From an uncultured Prevotella sp. (GTDB lineage Bacteria > Bacteroidota > Bacteroidia > Bacteroidales > Bacteroidaceae), in contig CAMPYJ010000033.1 of NCBI GenBank assembly GCA_946998205.1, positions 1-28,456 of the forward strand: DNA of 28,456 bases, written 5' to 3'. Of the stretch, positions 13,315 to 22,019 are shown piece by piece; positions within the stretch are counted from its first letter, which is position 1, and each line of letters begins with the position of its first letter. The notes below the pieces were generated by a model. The model worked only from the letters and a program-made list of their open reading frames with translations. It had not been told where the DNA came from and made no database searches. A program made the translations under genes and the position numbers.

Positions 13315-15222
13315 ATGTTTCGTATAAAGAGATTAGATTTATTCATCGCCAAGCAATTTGGTCTGCTGTTTGCCGGAACCTTTTTCATCTGTCAGTTCGT
13401 ACTGATGATGCAGTTCTTGTGGAGGTATGTCGACGTGCTCATCGGTAAGGGGCTGTCCATGGAGGTCATGGCGCAGTTCTTTTGGTACATGGGCTTGTTT
13501 CTTGTTCCGCAGGCCTTGCCGCTTGCCGTCTTGCTGTCGTCGCTCATCACGTTTGGCAACTTGGGCGAGAGCAGCGAGCTCACGGCCATCAAGTCGGCGG
13601 GCATTTCAATCATGCGAACCTTTCGCTCGCTCATCGTCATCTCCGTGTTTGTCAGCCTGTGCTCTTTTTATTTTCAAAACTACATAGGCCCCAGCGCCAA
13701 CATGAAGATGGCGCAGCTGATGATTTCGATGACGCAGAAGAGTCCGGAGCTTGAGATTCCTGAAGGCATCTTCTACGACGGCATTCCCAATTGCAATCTC
13801 TATGTGCAGAAAAAAGACATGAAGACCGGCAAGCTGTACGGCATCATGATATACAGGATGACGGGCAGCTATGAGGACCAAGCCATCATACTGGCCGACT
13901 CGGGTATGATTCAGACTACGGCCGACAAGAAGCACTTGCTGCTGACCCTGAGCAGTGGCGAATGGTTTGAGAACATGCAGTCGCAGGAACTGGGTGGCGG
14001 CGCCTCCATTCCTTACCGCCGAGAAACCTTTGCCGACAAAAGGGTGGTAATCGACTACGATGGCGGTTTCAACATGGCCGATGCCAGCGCGCTGTCCAAC
14101 AACGCCAAATCAAAAAGCTTGTCACAGCTCACTTCGGGCATCGACTCGCTGAACGCGGCATACGACAGCATAGGGCGCAGCATCTATGACGACGTGCGGC
14201 GAATGTACTACTACATTCCGAAAGCCAGCGAAAAAGATTCGTTGGCCGCGGTGAAGCTGGCGCAAGGCCAAACGTGCCGTTTCGACCCGATATACGGCAA
14301 ATTAACCAATGAACAGAAGTTGAAAGCGGTGAACATGGCGCTGAGTTCCGTTCAGTCGGAGGTTGCCGAGCTAAACTTCAGAAGCATGATCACCAGTGAC
14401 GGAGACAGGATGCTCAGAGAACACTACATCGAGGTCATCAACAAGTTCACGCTGGCCTTGTCGTGCGTCATCTTCTTTTTCATTGGAGCGCCGCTTGGTG
14501 CCATCATCCGGAAAGGCGGACTGGGTATCCCCGTGATAGTGTCGGTGCTGGTCTTCATCGTGTACTACATTCTCGACAACACGGGCTACCGAATGGCGCG
14601 TGGCGACATGTGGACGGTGGAATTTGGCAAGGGACTGGCCCCCGCGGTGCTCGTTCCCTTGGCGGCCTTTGTCACATACAAGGCCAACCGCGACTCCATG
14701 GTGTTCAACATCGATCAGTGGAAAGCGGTTATCATGAAAGCGCTGGGCTGGCGGACCAAACGCCATGTGGGCGGCAAGGAGGTGATTATCGAAGACCCCA
14801 ACTATCTTGAAGACAGGCAGTCGCTGCTGAACATGAACACCGACATCAGGCGTTATGCCGAGGAGCATCGCTTGAAATCACTGCCCAATGTGGTGCAGAC
14901 ATTCTTCAGATACCAGCCTGACCACGAGGTGGAACGCATCAGTAATGAGCTTGAGGGAGTGATAGAAGACCTCACGAACACGCGGGACAGGGCGCTCTTG
15001 AGTGAGCTGAACAATTATCCCGTGCTGGCTGTAAAGGCCCACACGCGTCCCTTTGAGCGCAAGTGGCTGAACATCGTTTCGGCCATCATCATCCCGCTGG
15101 GACTGTTCTTCTACCTCAGAATGTGGCGATTCAGAATTCGGCTGCTGCGCGACCTCAGGCAGATCGTGCAGACAAATGATGCGGTGACCGAGCAAATTAC
15201 GAAAATAGTTCATTCAAAATAA
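13315..15222 (+). CDS. LptF/LptG-family LPS export permease, long Bacteroidales form
   Basis: The 635-residue inner-membrane protein belongs to the YjgP/YjgQ family, whose members move lipopolysaccharide from the inner membrane to the Lpt bridge together with the LptB ATPase. Membrane segments are visible at about 16-36, 55-80 (WYMGLFLVPQALPLAVLLSS), 100-120, and then at about 380-405, 410-430 and 440-460. The beta-jellyroll periplasmic domain lies between (about 125-375). Residues after about 465 form a long cytosolic extension and a last membrane segment near 585-605. The family in Proteobacteria is about 360 residues; the long tail is, as far as I recall, usual in Bacteroidetes. It is followed 28 bp later by ribBA, probably on the same transcript. 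Confidence 0.9.
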   Translation: MFRIKRLDLFIAKQFGLLFAGTFFICQFVLMMQFLWRYVDVLIGKGLSMEVMAQFFWYMGLFLVPQALPLAVLLSSLITFGNLGESSELTAIKSAGISIMRTFRSLIVISVFVSLCSFYFQNYIGPSANMKMAQLMISMTQKSPELEIPEGIFYDGIPNCNLYVQKKDMKTGKLYGIMIYRMTGSYEDQAIILADSGMIQTTADKKHLLLTLSSGEWFENMQSQELGGGASIPYRRETFADKRVVIDYDGGFNMADASALSNNAKSKSLSQLTSGIDSLNAAYDSIGRSIYDDVRRMYYYIPKASEKDSLAAVKLAQGQTCRFDPIYGKLTNEQKLKAVNMALSSVQSEVAELNFRSMITSDGDRMLREHYIEVINKFTLALSCVIFFFIGAPLGAIIRKGGLGIPVIVSVLVFIVYYILDNTGYRMARGDMWTVEFGKGLAPAVLVPLAAFVTYKANRDSMVFNIDQWKAVIMKALGWRTKRHVGGKEVIIEDPNYLEDRQSLLNMNTDIRRYAEEHRLKSLPNVVQTFFRYQPDHEVERISNELEGVIEDLTNTRDRALLSELNNYPVLAVKAHTRPFERKWLNIVSAIIIPLGLFFYLRMWRFRIRLLRDLRQIVQTNDAVTEQITKIVHSK

Positions 15223-15250
15223 CACCTCTTTATATATAGATATATACGAT

Positions 15251-16462
15251 ATGGAAAACTTTAAACTGGCCAGCATCGAGGATGCGCTCAAAGATTTCAA
15301 GGAAGGCAAGTTCGTCATCGTTGTGGACGATGAAGACAGAGAGAACGAAGGCGATCTCATTATTGCAGCTGAGAAGATTACACCCGAGAAGGTGAACTTC
15401 ATGCTGAAACACGCCCGTGGCGTGCTTTGCGCTCCCATCACGTTGTCCAGGTGCGAGGAGTTGGATCTTCCGCATCAAGTGATGGACAACACGTCGGTGC
15501 TGGGAACCCCATTTACCGTGACCGTAGACAAACTGGAAGGATGCACGACGGGTGTTTCGGCTCATGACAGGGCAGCCACCATCCTCGCACTCGCAGACCC
15601 AACATCCACCCCACAGACATTTGGAAGGCCGGGACATATCAATCCGCTGTATGCGCAAGACAATGGCGTGTTGAGGCGCAGTGGACATACGGAGGCAGCC
15701 GTAGACCTGTGCCGATTGGCCGGACTTTACCCCGCCGGGGCCCTGATGGAAATCATGAACGAAGATGGCTCCATGGCTCGCATGCCCGAATTGCAGAAGT
15801 TGGCCACGGAATGGGGACTGAAAATCATCACCATCGCTGAGCTCATCGCCTACAGACTGGAAAAGGAATCAATCATCGAAGTGGGCGACGAGGTAGACAT
15901 GCCCACCCGATACGGACATTTTCATCTCATACCTTTCAGGCAACAGAGCAACGGTTTAGAGCACATGGCTTTGGTGAAAGGCAAGTGGGAACGGGACGAA
16001 CCGGTGCTGGTTCGCGTGCACTCGTCCTGTGCAACGGGCGACATCCTGGGAAGTTTGCGTTGTGACTGCGGACAGCAGCTGCACAAGTCGATGGAACTGA
16101 TTGAGAAAGAAGGGAAAGGTGTTGTTATCTACATGCAGCAAGAAGGTCGTGGCATCGGCCTTATGAATAAGGTGGCAGCCTATAAGTTGCAAGAAGAAGG
16201 TTACGATACCGTGGATGCCAACATACACTTGGGCTTCAAACCCGATGAGAGGGACTATGGCTGCGGCGCGCAGATGCTGCGTCATCTTGGCGTACACAAG
16301 ATGCGACTGCTGACCAACAACCCCGTGAAGCGTGTCGGACTGGAATCATACGGACTGGAAATCGCCGAAATCGTGCCCATTGAGGTGACCCCCAACCGAT
16401 ACAACGAGCGTTACCTGAAGACCAAACAGGTGAAGATGGGACACACGCTGCACCTTAAATAA
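15251..16462 (+). CDS. ribBA: Bifunctional riboflavin enzyme RibBA (DHBP synthase / GTP cyclohydrolase II)
   Basis: The 403-residue cytosolic enzyme makes both precursors of riboflavin. The N-terminal RibB domain (about 1-205) converts ribulose 5-phosphate to dihydroxybutanone phosphate. It shows DDEDRENEGDL (26-36) and HTEAAVDLCRLAGLYPAGAL. The C-terminal RibA domain (about 210-403) opens GTP. It shows the zinc ligands Cys260, Cys271 and Cys273 (CX10CXC), QQEGRGIGLMNK and the NNPVKR end motif. Both active sites look intact. The usual RibA motif VHSEC reads VHSSC here. There is no FMN riboswitch, as only 28 bp separate it from lptG. Confidence 0.96.
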   Translation: MENFKLASIEDALKDFKEGKFVIVVDDEDRENEGDLIIAAEKITPEKVNFMLKHARGVLCAPITLSRCEELDLPHQVMDNTSVLGTPFTVTVDKLEGCTTGVSAHDRAATILALADPTSTPQTFGRPGHINPLYAQDNGVLRRSGHTEAAVDLCRLAGLYPAGALMEIMNEDGSMARMPELQKLATEWGLKIITIAELIAYRLEKESIIEVGDEVDMPTRYGHFHLIPFRQQSNGLEHMALVKGKWERDEPVLVRVHSSCATGDILGSLRCDCGQQLHKSMELIEKEGKGVVIYMQQEGRGIGLMNKVAAYKLQEEGYDTVDANIHLGFKPDERDYGCGAQMLRHLGVHKMRLLTNNPVKRVGLESYGLEIAEIVPIEVTPNRYNERYLKTKQVKMGHTLHLK

Positions 16463-16513
16463 ATGCCTGAATGTTACAAAATCAAAACGATTGTTGAAAT
16501 TATATCACTTTCG

Positions 16514-16545
16514 TTTCACTTCAACGAATAAAAATGTTACTTTTG
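16514..16545 (+). promoter_or_regulatory. Promoter of the aminotransferase gene
   Basis: TTTC (16514-16517, one mismatch to TTTG), a 20-bp spacer and TACTTTTG (16538-16545) fit the Bacteroidetes promoter. The ATG follows 29 bp later. Confidence 0.65.
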
Positions 16546-16574
16546 CATCCAACAACTATTCAATTGTAATAACA

Positions 16575-17768
16575 ATGGCACACTTATCGAATCGTCTGGA
16601 ACGTCTGGCACCTTCAGCCACACTCGCCATGTCGCAAAAGAGCAGTGAGATGAAAGCTCAAGGCATTGACGTCATCAACATGAGCGTTGGCGAACCTGAT
16701 TTCAACACGCCGGAACACATCAAGATAGCCGCAAAGCAAGCCATCGAGGAGAATTACTCGAAATATTCTCCCGTACCGGGATACCCCGACTTGAGGAAGG
16801 CTATCGCAGAGAAACTGAAGAGAGAAAACCAACTCAGCTACGATACCGCCGAGATCATGGTGTCCAATGGCGCCAAGCAGAGCGTATGCAACACGCTGAT
16901 GGCGTTGGTAAACGACGGTGACGAGGTGATTATCCCAGCTCCTTATTGGGTGAGTTATCCCCAGATGGTCAAGCTGGCAGGTGGAAATCCGGTGATTGTG
17001 AAGGCTGGTTTTGAACAGAATTTCAAGATGACGCCCGAGCAGTTGGAAGCTGCCATCACGCCAAAGACGCGCATGTTGATACTTTGCTCGCCCAGTAATC
17101 CTACCGGAAGTGTATACTCGAAGGAAGAGCTGGAGCAATTGGCCGACGTGATTAAGAGGCATGAAGACGTGTTTGTGCTTGCTGATGAAATTTACGAACA
17201 CATCAATTATGTTGGACGTCACGAGAGCATCGCACAGTTTCCCGGTATGAAGGAGCGCACCATTCTCGTTAATGGCGTTTCAAAGGCGTATGCCATGACA
17301 GGCTGGAGAATAGGATACATCGCCGCTCCCGAGTGGATTGTAAAAGGCTGTAACAAGCTGCAAGGACAATACACCAGCGGACCGTGCTCGGTGAGTCAGC
17401 GTGCAGCGCTTGCAGCATACGTCACAGAGCAAGTATGTGTGGAGGAAATGCGTCAGGCTTTTCAACGTAGAAGAGATTTGATTGTGCGGTTGGCAAAAGA
17501 GATTGACGGCTTTGAAGTGAATGTACCACAAGGAGCTTTCTACCTGTTCCCCAAGTGCAGCAGCTATTTCGGTAAGAGTGACGGTCGGCATGTCATCAAC
17601 ACCGCAACCGACCTGGCGATGTATCTGCTTGAAACAGGTTACGTTGCTACTGTCGGTGGTGATGCCTTTGGTGATTCCGAGTGCATACGCATGAGCTACG
17701 CCACCAGTGATGAAAACATCCGGGAAGCACTTGGGAGAATGAAAGAAGCCCTCGGACATTTGAAATGA
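16575..17768 (+). CDS. Class I pyridoxal-phosphate aminotransferase, probably aspartate aminotransferase (type Ib)
   Basis: The ATG at 16575 gives 397 residues starting MAHLSNRLERLAPSATLAMS, the normal N-terminus for subgroup Ib aspartate aminotransferases. The upstream in-frame ATG at 16491 lies before the promoter and is rejected. Motifs include NMSVGEPDFNTPEHI, YSPVPGYPDLRKAI, SNGAKQS, PAPYWVSYP, SPSNPTGSVYS, the Asp of VLADEIYEH and the PLP-binding Lys237 in VSKAYAMTGWRIGYIA. It probably interconverts aspartate and oxaloacetate with glutamate/2-oxoglutarate; related members also use prephenate. It is monocistronic. Confidence 0.93.
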   Translation: MAHLSNRLERLAPSATLAMSQKSSEMKAQGIDVINMSVGEPDFNTPEHIKIAAKQAIEENYSKYSPVPGYPDLRKAIAEKLKRENQLSYDTAEIMVSNGAKQSVCNTLMALVNDGDEVIIPAPYWVSYPQMVKLAGGNPVIVKAGFEQNFKMTPEQLEAAITPKTRMLILCSPSNPTGSVYSKEELEQLADVIKRHEDVFVLADEIYEHINYVGRHESIAQFPGMKERTILVNGVSKAYAMTGWRIGYIAAPEWIVKGCNKLQGQYTSGPCSVSQRAALAAYVTEQVCVEEMRQAFQRRRDLIVRLAKEIDGFEVNVPQGAFYLFPKCSSYFGKSDGRHVINTATDLAMYLLETGYVATVGGDAFGDSECIRMSYATSDENIREALGRMKEALGHLK

Positions 17769-17859
17769 TGATGACCCGAACGGAAATGAATTGATGGCAA
17801 AAGCGCAGTTACTCTCGTTAAAACTTCTTAATTTCACAAAGGTTTATCTATAAATTATA

Positions 17860-17867
17860 TATCTTTG
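17860..17867 (+). promoter_or_regulatory. -7 element (TATCTTTG) of the ExbB-TonB operon
   Basis: TATCTTTG matches the consensus and is the only such site between the aminotransferase and exbB. It gives a leader of about 110 nt. A -33 box is not obvious. Confidence 0.6.
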
Positions 17868-17984
17868 CGTTGTTAAACCTCAAGTAAATCTCCTCTTTCG
17901 AATGAGGATGGTGGTAGTCTTGAAAAACGATTAGCATATATACAACTTAAATTATTAATAACCAAAAATTAAAAATTTTAAATT

Positions 17985-18806
17985 ATGGCAACAACAAAAG
18001 CAGCCCCCAAAAAGAAGTCTAAAGGCTTTCAGGGCGTTAGACATGCGTTTATTATCATTATCTTGGCATTCATTGTAGGATGGGCATTCTACAACTTTAT
18101 CCTCGGCGATCCGGCTAACTTTGCCAACGGTGATCACGAAGGGCATCCTCTGAACATGCTGGGTACCGTTTACAAAGGTGGATGGGTCGTGCCTATTATC
18201 TTTGGCTTGTTGTGTACCGTAATTGCAATGTCTGTTGAGCGTTGGATTGCTATCAGCGCTTGCTCGGGTAAAGGTAGCGTGACGAAATTCACGGCAAACA
18301 TTAAGATGGCTCTGAAAGATGGTGACATCGCCAAGGCTGAATTGCTTTGCAGCAAACAAGGTGGCTCTGTGGCTAACGTGGTGTTGGCCGACCTGAAATC
18401 TTACAAAGAGATGGAATCAGCGAAAATCAAGCTGAAGGAGAAGGTGGCTACCATCCAGAACTCACATGAGGAGGCTACCGCGCTTGAAATGCCGACGATG
18501 ACCATGAACCTGCCGATTATCGCTACAATCGTAACGTTGGGTACGCTTACCGCCTTGTTCGGTACCGTGCTCGGTATGATTCGTTCGTTCGCAGCCCTGG
18601 CTGCCGGTGGCGGTGCAGACTCCATGGCACTTTCTACTGGTATTTCTGAGGCATTGGTAAACACGGCCTCTGGTATTGCTACATCTTGGGTTTCTGTGGT
18701 TTCTTACAACTACTTCACCAACAAGATTGATAAACTAACATTTGCAATGGACGAGATTGGTTACACAATCGCTCACACATTCGAAGATAAGCATCCAGAA
18801 GCTTAA
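17985..18806 (+). CDS. exbB: MotA/TolQ/ExbB proton-channel protein
   Basis: The 273-residue inner-membrane protein forms the pentameric proton channel that drives TonB. It has a basic N-terminus with AAPKKKSKG, a first membrane segment at about 19-39, a second at about 66-84 (VVPIIFGLLCTVIAMSVERW), a cytosolic domain, and the conserved ExbB/TolQ pair of segments at about 175-205 and 210-240. These contain the signature stretches TIVTLGTLTALFGTVLGMI and GISEALVNTASGIATSW. An extra N-terminal segment compared with TolQ is usual in Bacteroidetes. It is the first gene of a six-gene run on one strand. Confidence 0.94.
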   Translation: MATTKAAPKKKSKGFQGVRHAFIIIILAFIVGWAFYNFILGDPANFANGDHEGHPLNMLGTVYKGGWVVPIIFGLLCTVIAMSVERWIAISACSGKGSVTKFTANIKMALKDGDIAKAELLCSKQGGSVANVVLADLKSYKEMESAKIKLKEKVATIQNSHEEATALEMPTMTMNLPIIATIVTLGTLTALFGTVLGMIRSFAALAAGGGADSMALSTGISEALVNTASGIATSWVSVVSYNYFTNKIDKLTFAMDEIGYTIAHTFEDKHPEA

Positions 18807-18837
18807 TTTTAGCTAACCCCTTAAAAAATGTTCAGTT

Positions 18838-19458
18838 ATGGGTAAGTTAAAAGTTAAGAAACAAGATGTCTGGATCGATATGACTCCTATGTCGGACGTG
18901 ATGGTACTCTTGCTGACGTTCTTCATGTTGACCTCAACATTCGTCAAGAACGAACCGGTGAAAGTTAACCAGCCATCGTCTGTCTCTGAGATCAAGGTTC
19001 CAGAAAACAACGTGCTAAACATCATTGTCAACAACAAAGGCAAGGTGTTTATGAGTATGGATAATCAGAATGACATGCTTTCGCTGATTCAGGGCATGAA
19101 TGAGACAAGCAGTATCGGACTGACAAATGCTGAAATGAAGAAGTTCCAGGCCGACCCGATGTGGGGCGTTCCTTTGGATAACTTGAAGGGCTACTTGGAT
19201 TTGCCTACACAGAAAATGACAGAGGTGATTACCAGTCCGGAAGCCGGGGTTCCCTTGGATTCCATCGATGGTGGAAAAAGCGAGTTCCAGCATTGGGTGA
19301 CTGAAGCGCTGAATGTCAATGAAGACATCAAGATAGCCATCAAGGTTGACGCAAAGACACCTTATGCTAAAATGAAGAAGGTTATGTCTGAACTTCAGGA
19401 TATGAACCAGAATCGTTATTATCTTATCACTTCATTAAAGACGGGGGAGGATAAATAA
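18838..19458 (+). CDS. exbD: ExbD/TolR-family biopolymer transporter, first copy
   Basis: The 206-residue protein has a short cytosolic N-terminus, one membrane segment (about 20-37, SDVMVLLLTFFMLTSTF) with the conserved proton-pathway Asp20, and a periplasmic domain. The motif DMTPMSDVMVLLLTFFML is the ExbD signature. The periplasmic part is longer than the 140-residue Escherichia coli ExbD. It lies 31 bp after exbB and 2 bp before a second exbD. Confidence 0.93.
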   Translation: MGKLKVKKQDVWIDMTPMSDVMVLLLTFFMLTSTFVKNEPVKVNQPSSVSEIKVPENNVLNIIVNNKGKVFMSMDNQNDMLSLIQGMNETSSIGLTNAEMKKFQADPMWGVPLDNLKGYLDLPTQKMTEVITSPEAGVPLDSIDGGKSEFQHWVTEALNVNEDIKIAIKVDAKTPYAKMKKVMSELQDMNQNRYYLITSLKTGEDK

Positions 19459-19460
19459 GC

Positions 19461-20099
19461 ATGGCAAAATCAAAAGATACAAGTAAACAGAAGAAAATCA
19501 ACGTCCGCGTAGACTTTACGCCTATGGTGGATATGATGATGCTTCTTATTACGTTCTTCATGCTCTGTACTTCATTGGCCAAACCGCAAACGATGGAGCT
19601 GAGTATGCCTAGTAACGATAAGAACTTGACTGATCAAGACAAGTCGGTGACAAAGGCTTCATACACGATTACCGTTTATGTGGCTGGGCACAACAAGATT
19701 TTCTACACCGAGGGATTGCCCAAGTACGACGATCCTCAGAGTCTCAAGGAAACAACTTGGGGTAAGGACGGAATCCGCAAGGTCTTCATGCAGCATGTGA
19801 CCGAGGACAACACGCAGCCTGTGTTACAGGTGATGAAAGCCAAGGCCGAGCTGGACCAAAGGAAAGCGCAAATGCCTGACTCCGTATATAAGAAGGAGTT
19901 GACTAAGATTAAGTCCGGTGAGATTGGCGGTCAGAAAATCCAAACGATGACTGTCATCATCAAGGCTACGGATAAGGCGTTAGCGCAGAATGTCATAGAT
20001 GCTCTCGACGAGATGCAGATTTGCAGCATAGCTAAATACGTTCTCGACAAGATTAACCCAAACGATGCAAAGTTGTTGAAATCTAAGGGCGTGGAGTAG
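19461..20099 (+). CDS. exbD: ExbD/TolR-family biopolymer transporter, second copy
   Basis: The 212-residue protein has the same plan as its neighbour: basic N-terminus, the signature VDFTPMVDMMMLLITFFML with Asp24, one membrane segment (about 24-42) and a long periplasmic domain. Only 2 bp separate it from the first copy, and the two are clearly diverged, so this is an old duplication. Two ExbD paralogues next to ExbB and TonB are common in Bacteroidetes and may form a heterodimer in the channel. Confidence 0.93.
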   Translation: MAKSKDTSKQKKINVRVDFTPMVDMMMLLITFFMLCTSLAKPQTMELSMPSNDKNLTDQDKSVTKASYTITVYVAGHNKIFYTEGLPKYDDPQSLKETTWGKDGIRKVFMQHVTEDNTQPVLQVMKAKAELDQRKAQMPDSVYKKELTKIKSGEIGGQKIQTMTVIIKATDKALAQNVIDALDEMQICSIAKYVLDKINPNDAKLLKSKGVE

Positions 20100-20133
20100 A
20101 GAACAAAGTATTAACTATTAAAAAAGAGTGACA

Positions 20134-20970
20134 ATGTCAAAAATTGATTTGATTTCTGGTGAATGGACCGACATCGTTTTTGCCGGACGTAACCAGGCTT
20201 ACGGTGCCTATAGGCTTAGAAAAGGTACTGGTAAGAGAAATGTTATCTCTATCATTGCTGTAATCGTATTAGTTTTGCTTTGCCAAGTTGGACTTACTAT
20301 CAAGAAAGCCGCAGACGCAGAGGCAAAAAGGAGAGCTGCAATGACGGAGGTCGTTGAACTTTCTAAGCTTGAGCAGCCTAAGAAAAAGGCTGAAGTAAAG
20401 CAAACCAAGAAGGTTCAAGTTGAGCCTGAAAAGGTAGTTGAGCGAGTAAAAAGTTCTATCAAGTTTACCGCACCTGTCATCAAGAAGGATAACGAGGTGA
20501 AGCCTGAGGAAGAATTGAAAAGTCAAGATGAATTGATGAGCTCAAAGACCGCCATCGGCGCCATTGATGTGAAAGGTAACGATGACAAAGGTGGTGAGGT
20601 ACTGAAACTAAAAGAAGCAGTTGCTCAGCCTGAGCCTAAACCCGAGGTTGAAAACAAGGTGTTTGATGTCGTTGAACAGATGCCGTCATTCCCAGGAGGT
20701 CCTGCGGCGCTGATGAGATACCTCAACGATAATGTCAAGTACCCTGTTGCGGCCATGGAGAACGGCGTTCAGGGACGTGTGGTGGTTTCTTTCGTTGTGG
20801 AGAAAGACGGATCGATTACAGATGTCAAGGTGGTTCGTTCTGTTGACCCTTCATTGGATAAGGAAGCATCTCATGTGGTTAAGGGCATGCCTAATTGGAT
20901 TCCAGGTAAGCAAAATGGCTCGGCTGTACGTGTGAAATACAACGTGCCTGTTGTGTTCAGATTACAATAA
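20134..20970 (+). CDS. tonB: TonB energy-transducer protein
   Basis: The ATG at 20134 gives 278 residues beginning MSKIDLISGEWTDIVFAGRN, the usual N-terminus of Bacteroidetes TonB. A GTG two codons earlier is less likely. One membrane segment is at about 37-55. A long Lys/Glu/Pro-rich spacer (about 60-180) spans the periplasm. The C-terminal TonB domain (about 186-278) shows PSFPGGPAALMRYL, KYPVAAMENGVQGRVVVSFV and the end VPVVFRLQ. It carries proton-motive energy from ExbBD to SusC-type and other TonB-dependent receptors. It follows the second exbD by about 34 bp and is followed after 1 bp by the PstS-like gene. Confidence 0.95.
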   Translation: MSKIDLISGEWTDIVFAGRNQAYGAYRLRKGTGKRNVISIIAVIVLVLLCQVGLTIKKAADAEAKRRAAMTEVVELSKLEQPKKKAEVKQTKKVQVEPEKVVERVKSSIKFTAPVIKKDNEVKPEEELKSQDELMSSKTAIGAIDVKGNDDKGGEVLKLKEAVAQPEPKPEVENKVFDVVEQMPSFPGGPAALMRYLNDNVKYPVAAMENGVQGRVVVSFVVEKDGSITDVKVVRSVDPSLDKEASHVVKGMPNWIPGKQNGSAVRVKYNVPVVFRLQ

Positions 20971-20971
20971 T

Positions 20972-21934
20972 ATGAATTATAAATTATCTTACATCATCGT
21001 AGGATTAACCCTTTCCGCCTCTCTTTTGTCTTCTTGTCTAAACAGGAAGTCAAAAGATACGAGGACGGATACTTATTCGTCAGGAGCAATATCTTTTGCT
21101 TCTGACGAAAGTTTTAGTCCCGTTATCGAAGAGGAACGCGAACTCTTCGAGTTTACATATCCAGACGCTAAGCTCTCTCCCGTTTATACTAACGAGTCTG
21201 ATGCAATTAACAAACTTCTCAAGGGGAAGGTGTTCATGGCTATTACGTCGCGTGATTTTACAAAAGCAGAGCTGGAAAGTTTGAAAGCTAACAAACAGTT
21301 TCCTCGCTCCATCAAGTTCGCATACGATGGACTTGCATTGGTTCAGAATAAAACCAACACCGATTCTTGCATCAGTGTTGACAATATAAGAAAAATATTT
21401 AAAGGTGAAATTACCAAATGGAGTCAAATCTATCCCCATTCCAAGATGGGGGACATTACGGTTGTGTTTGACAATCCCAACTCTTCGGCAGTGCATTATG
21501 TAGAAGATTCCATCCTGGGGGGGGAACCCATTACGAATAAAAACGTCGCTGCTGTCAAAAAGACTGAAGATGTTATAAAATATGTAGAGCAGAACAAGGG
21601 AGCCATCGGCATTATTGGCAGTAATTGGCTCAATGATAAGAGAGATACCACCAATCTAACTTTTAAGAAAGAAATACGTCCGATGGCGGTTTCTTCACTT
21701 CCAGTAGCAAATGTGCAAAACAGTTGGAAACCTTATCAGTACTACTTCTACAATGGCAGTTATCCATTGGTGCGTACTTTATACATTCTGTTGAATGATA
21801 CCCACATGGGATTGCCTACGGGTTTTTCTAATTTCATCATCTCGCAGGATAAGGGGCAGAAGATTATCTTGAAATCTGGTTTGCTGCCCGCTTATGGAAA
21901 TTTAACTGTGCGAAACGTGCAGGTCTCAAAATAA
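20972..21934 (+). CDS. PstS-like phosphate-binding lipoprotein
   Basis: I chose the ATG at 20972, 1 bp after the tonB stop. It gives 320 residues with a lipobox (ASLLSSC, Cys22). The mature part has the type II periplasmic binding-protein pattern of the PstS family: GAISFASDESFSPVIEEE, the region KVFMAITSRDFTKAELESLK, DGLALVQNKTN, IRKIFKGEITKWSQIYP and the RTLYILLNDTHMGLPTGFSN end. No pstC, pstA or pstB lies next to it. Its place inside the ExbB-TonB operon suggests a role tied to TonB energisation rather than to a local ABC importer, which is inference. An uninterrupted G8 tract at 21517-21524 lies inside the gene. Confidence 0.88.
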   Translation: MNYKLSYIIVGLTLSASLLSSCLNRKSKDTRTDTYSSGAISFASDESFSPVIEEERELFEFTYPDAKLSPVYTNESDAINKLLKGKVFMAITSRDFTKAELESLKANKQFPRSIKFAYDGLALVQNKTNTDSCISVDNIRKIFKGEITKWSQIYPHSKMGDITVVFDNPNSSAVHYVEDSILGGEPITNKNVAAVKKTEDVIKYVEQNKGAIGIIGSNWLNDKRDTTNLTFKKEIRPMAVSSLPVANVQNSWKPYQYYFYNGSYPLVRTLYILLNDTHMGLPTGFSNFIISQDKGQKIILKSGLLPAYGNLTVRNVQVSK

Positions 21935-22019
21935 AAATGTAATTTTGGAAGCGAAAAGACTAAAAAAATATAAAGTGAGAATCGTTGAGGTATTAACAAA
22001 TTAAAGTAGTTAGAGGAAT

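Noticed and set aside
15223..15250. FMN riboswitch before ribBA
   Set aside because: Only 28 bp separate lptG and ribBA and no RFN element motif is present.
16491..16574. Upstream start for the aminotransferase
   Set aside because: It would place the start before the promoter boxes at 16514-16545 and add residues not seen in the family.
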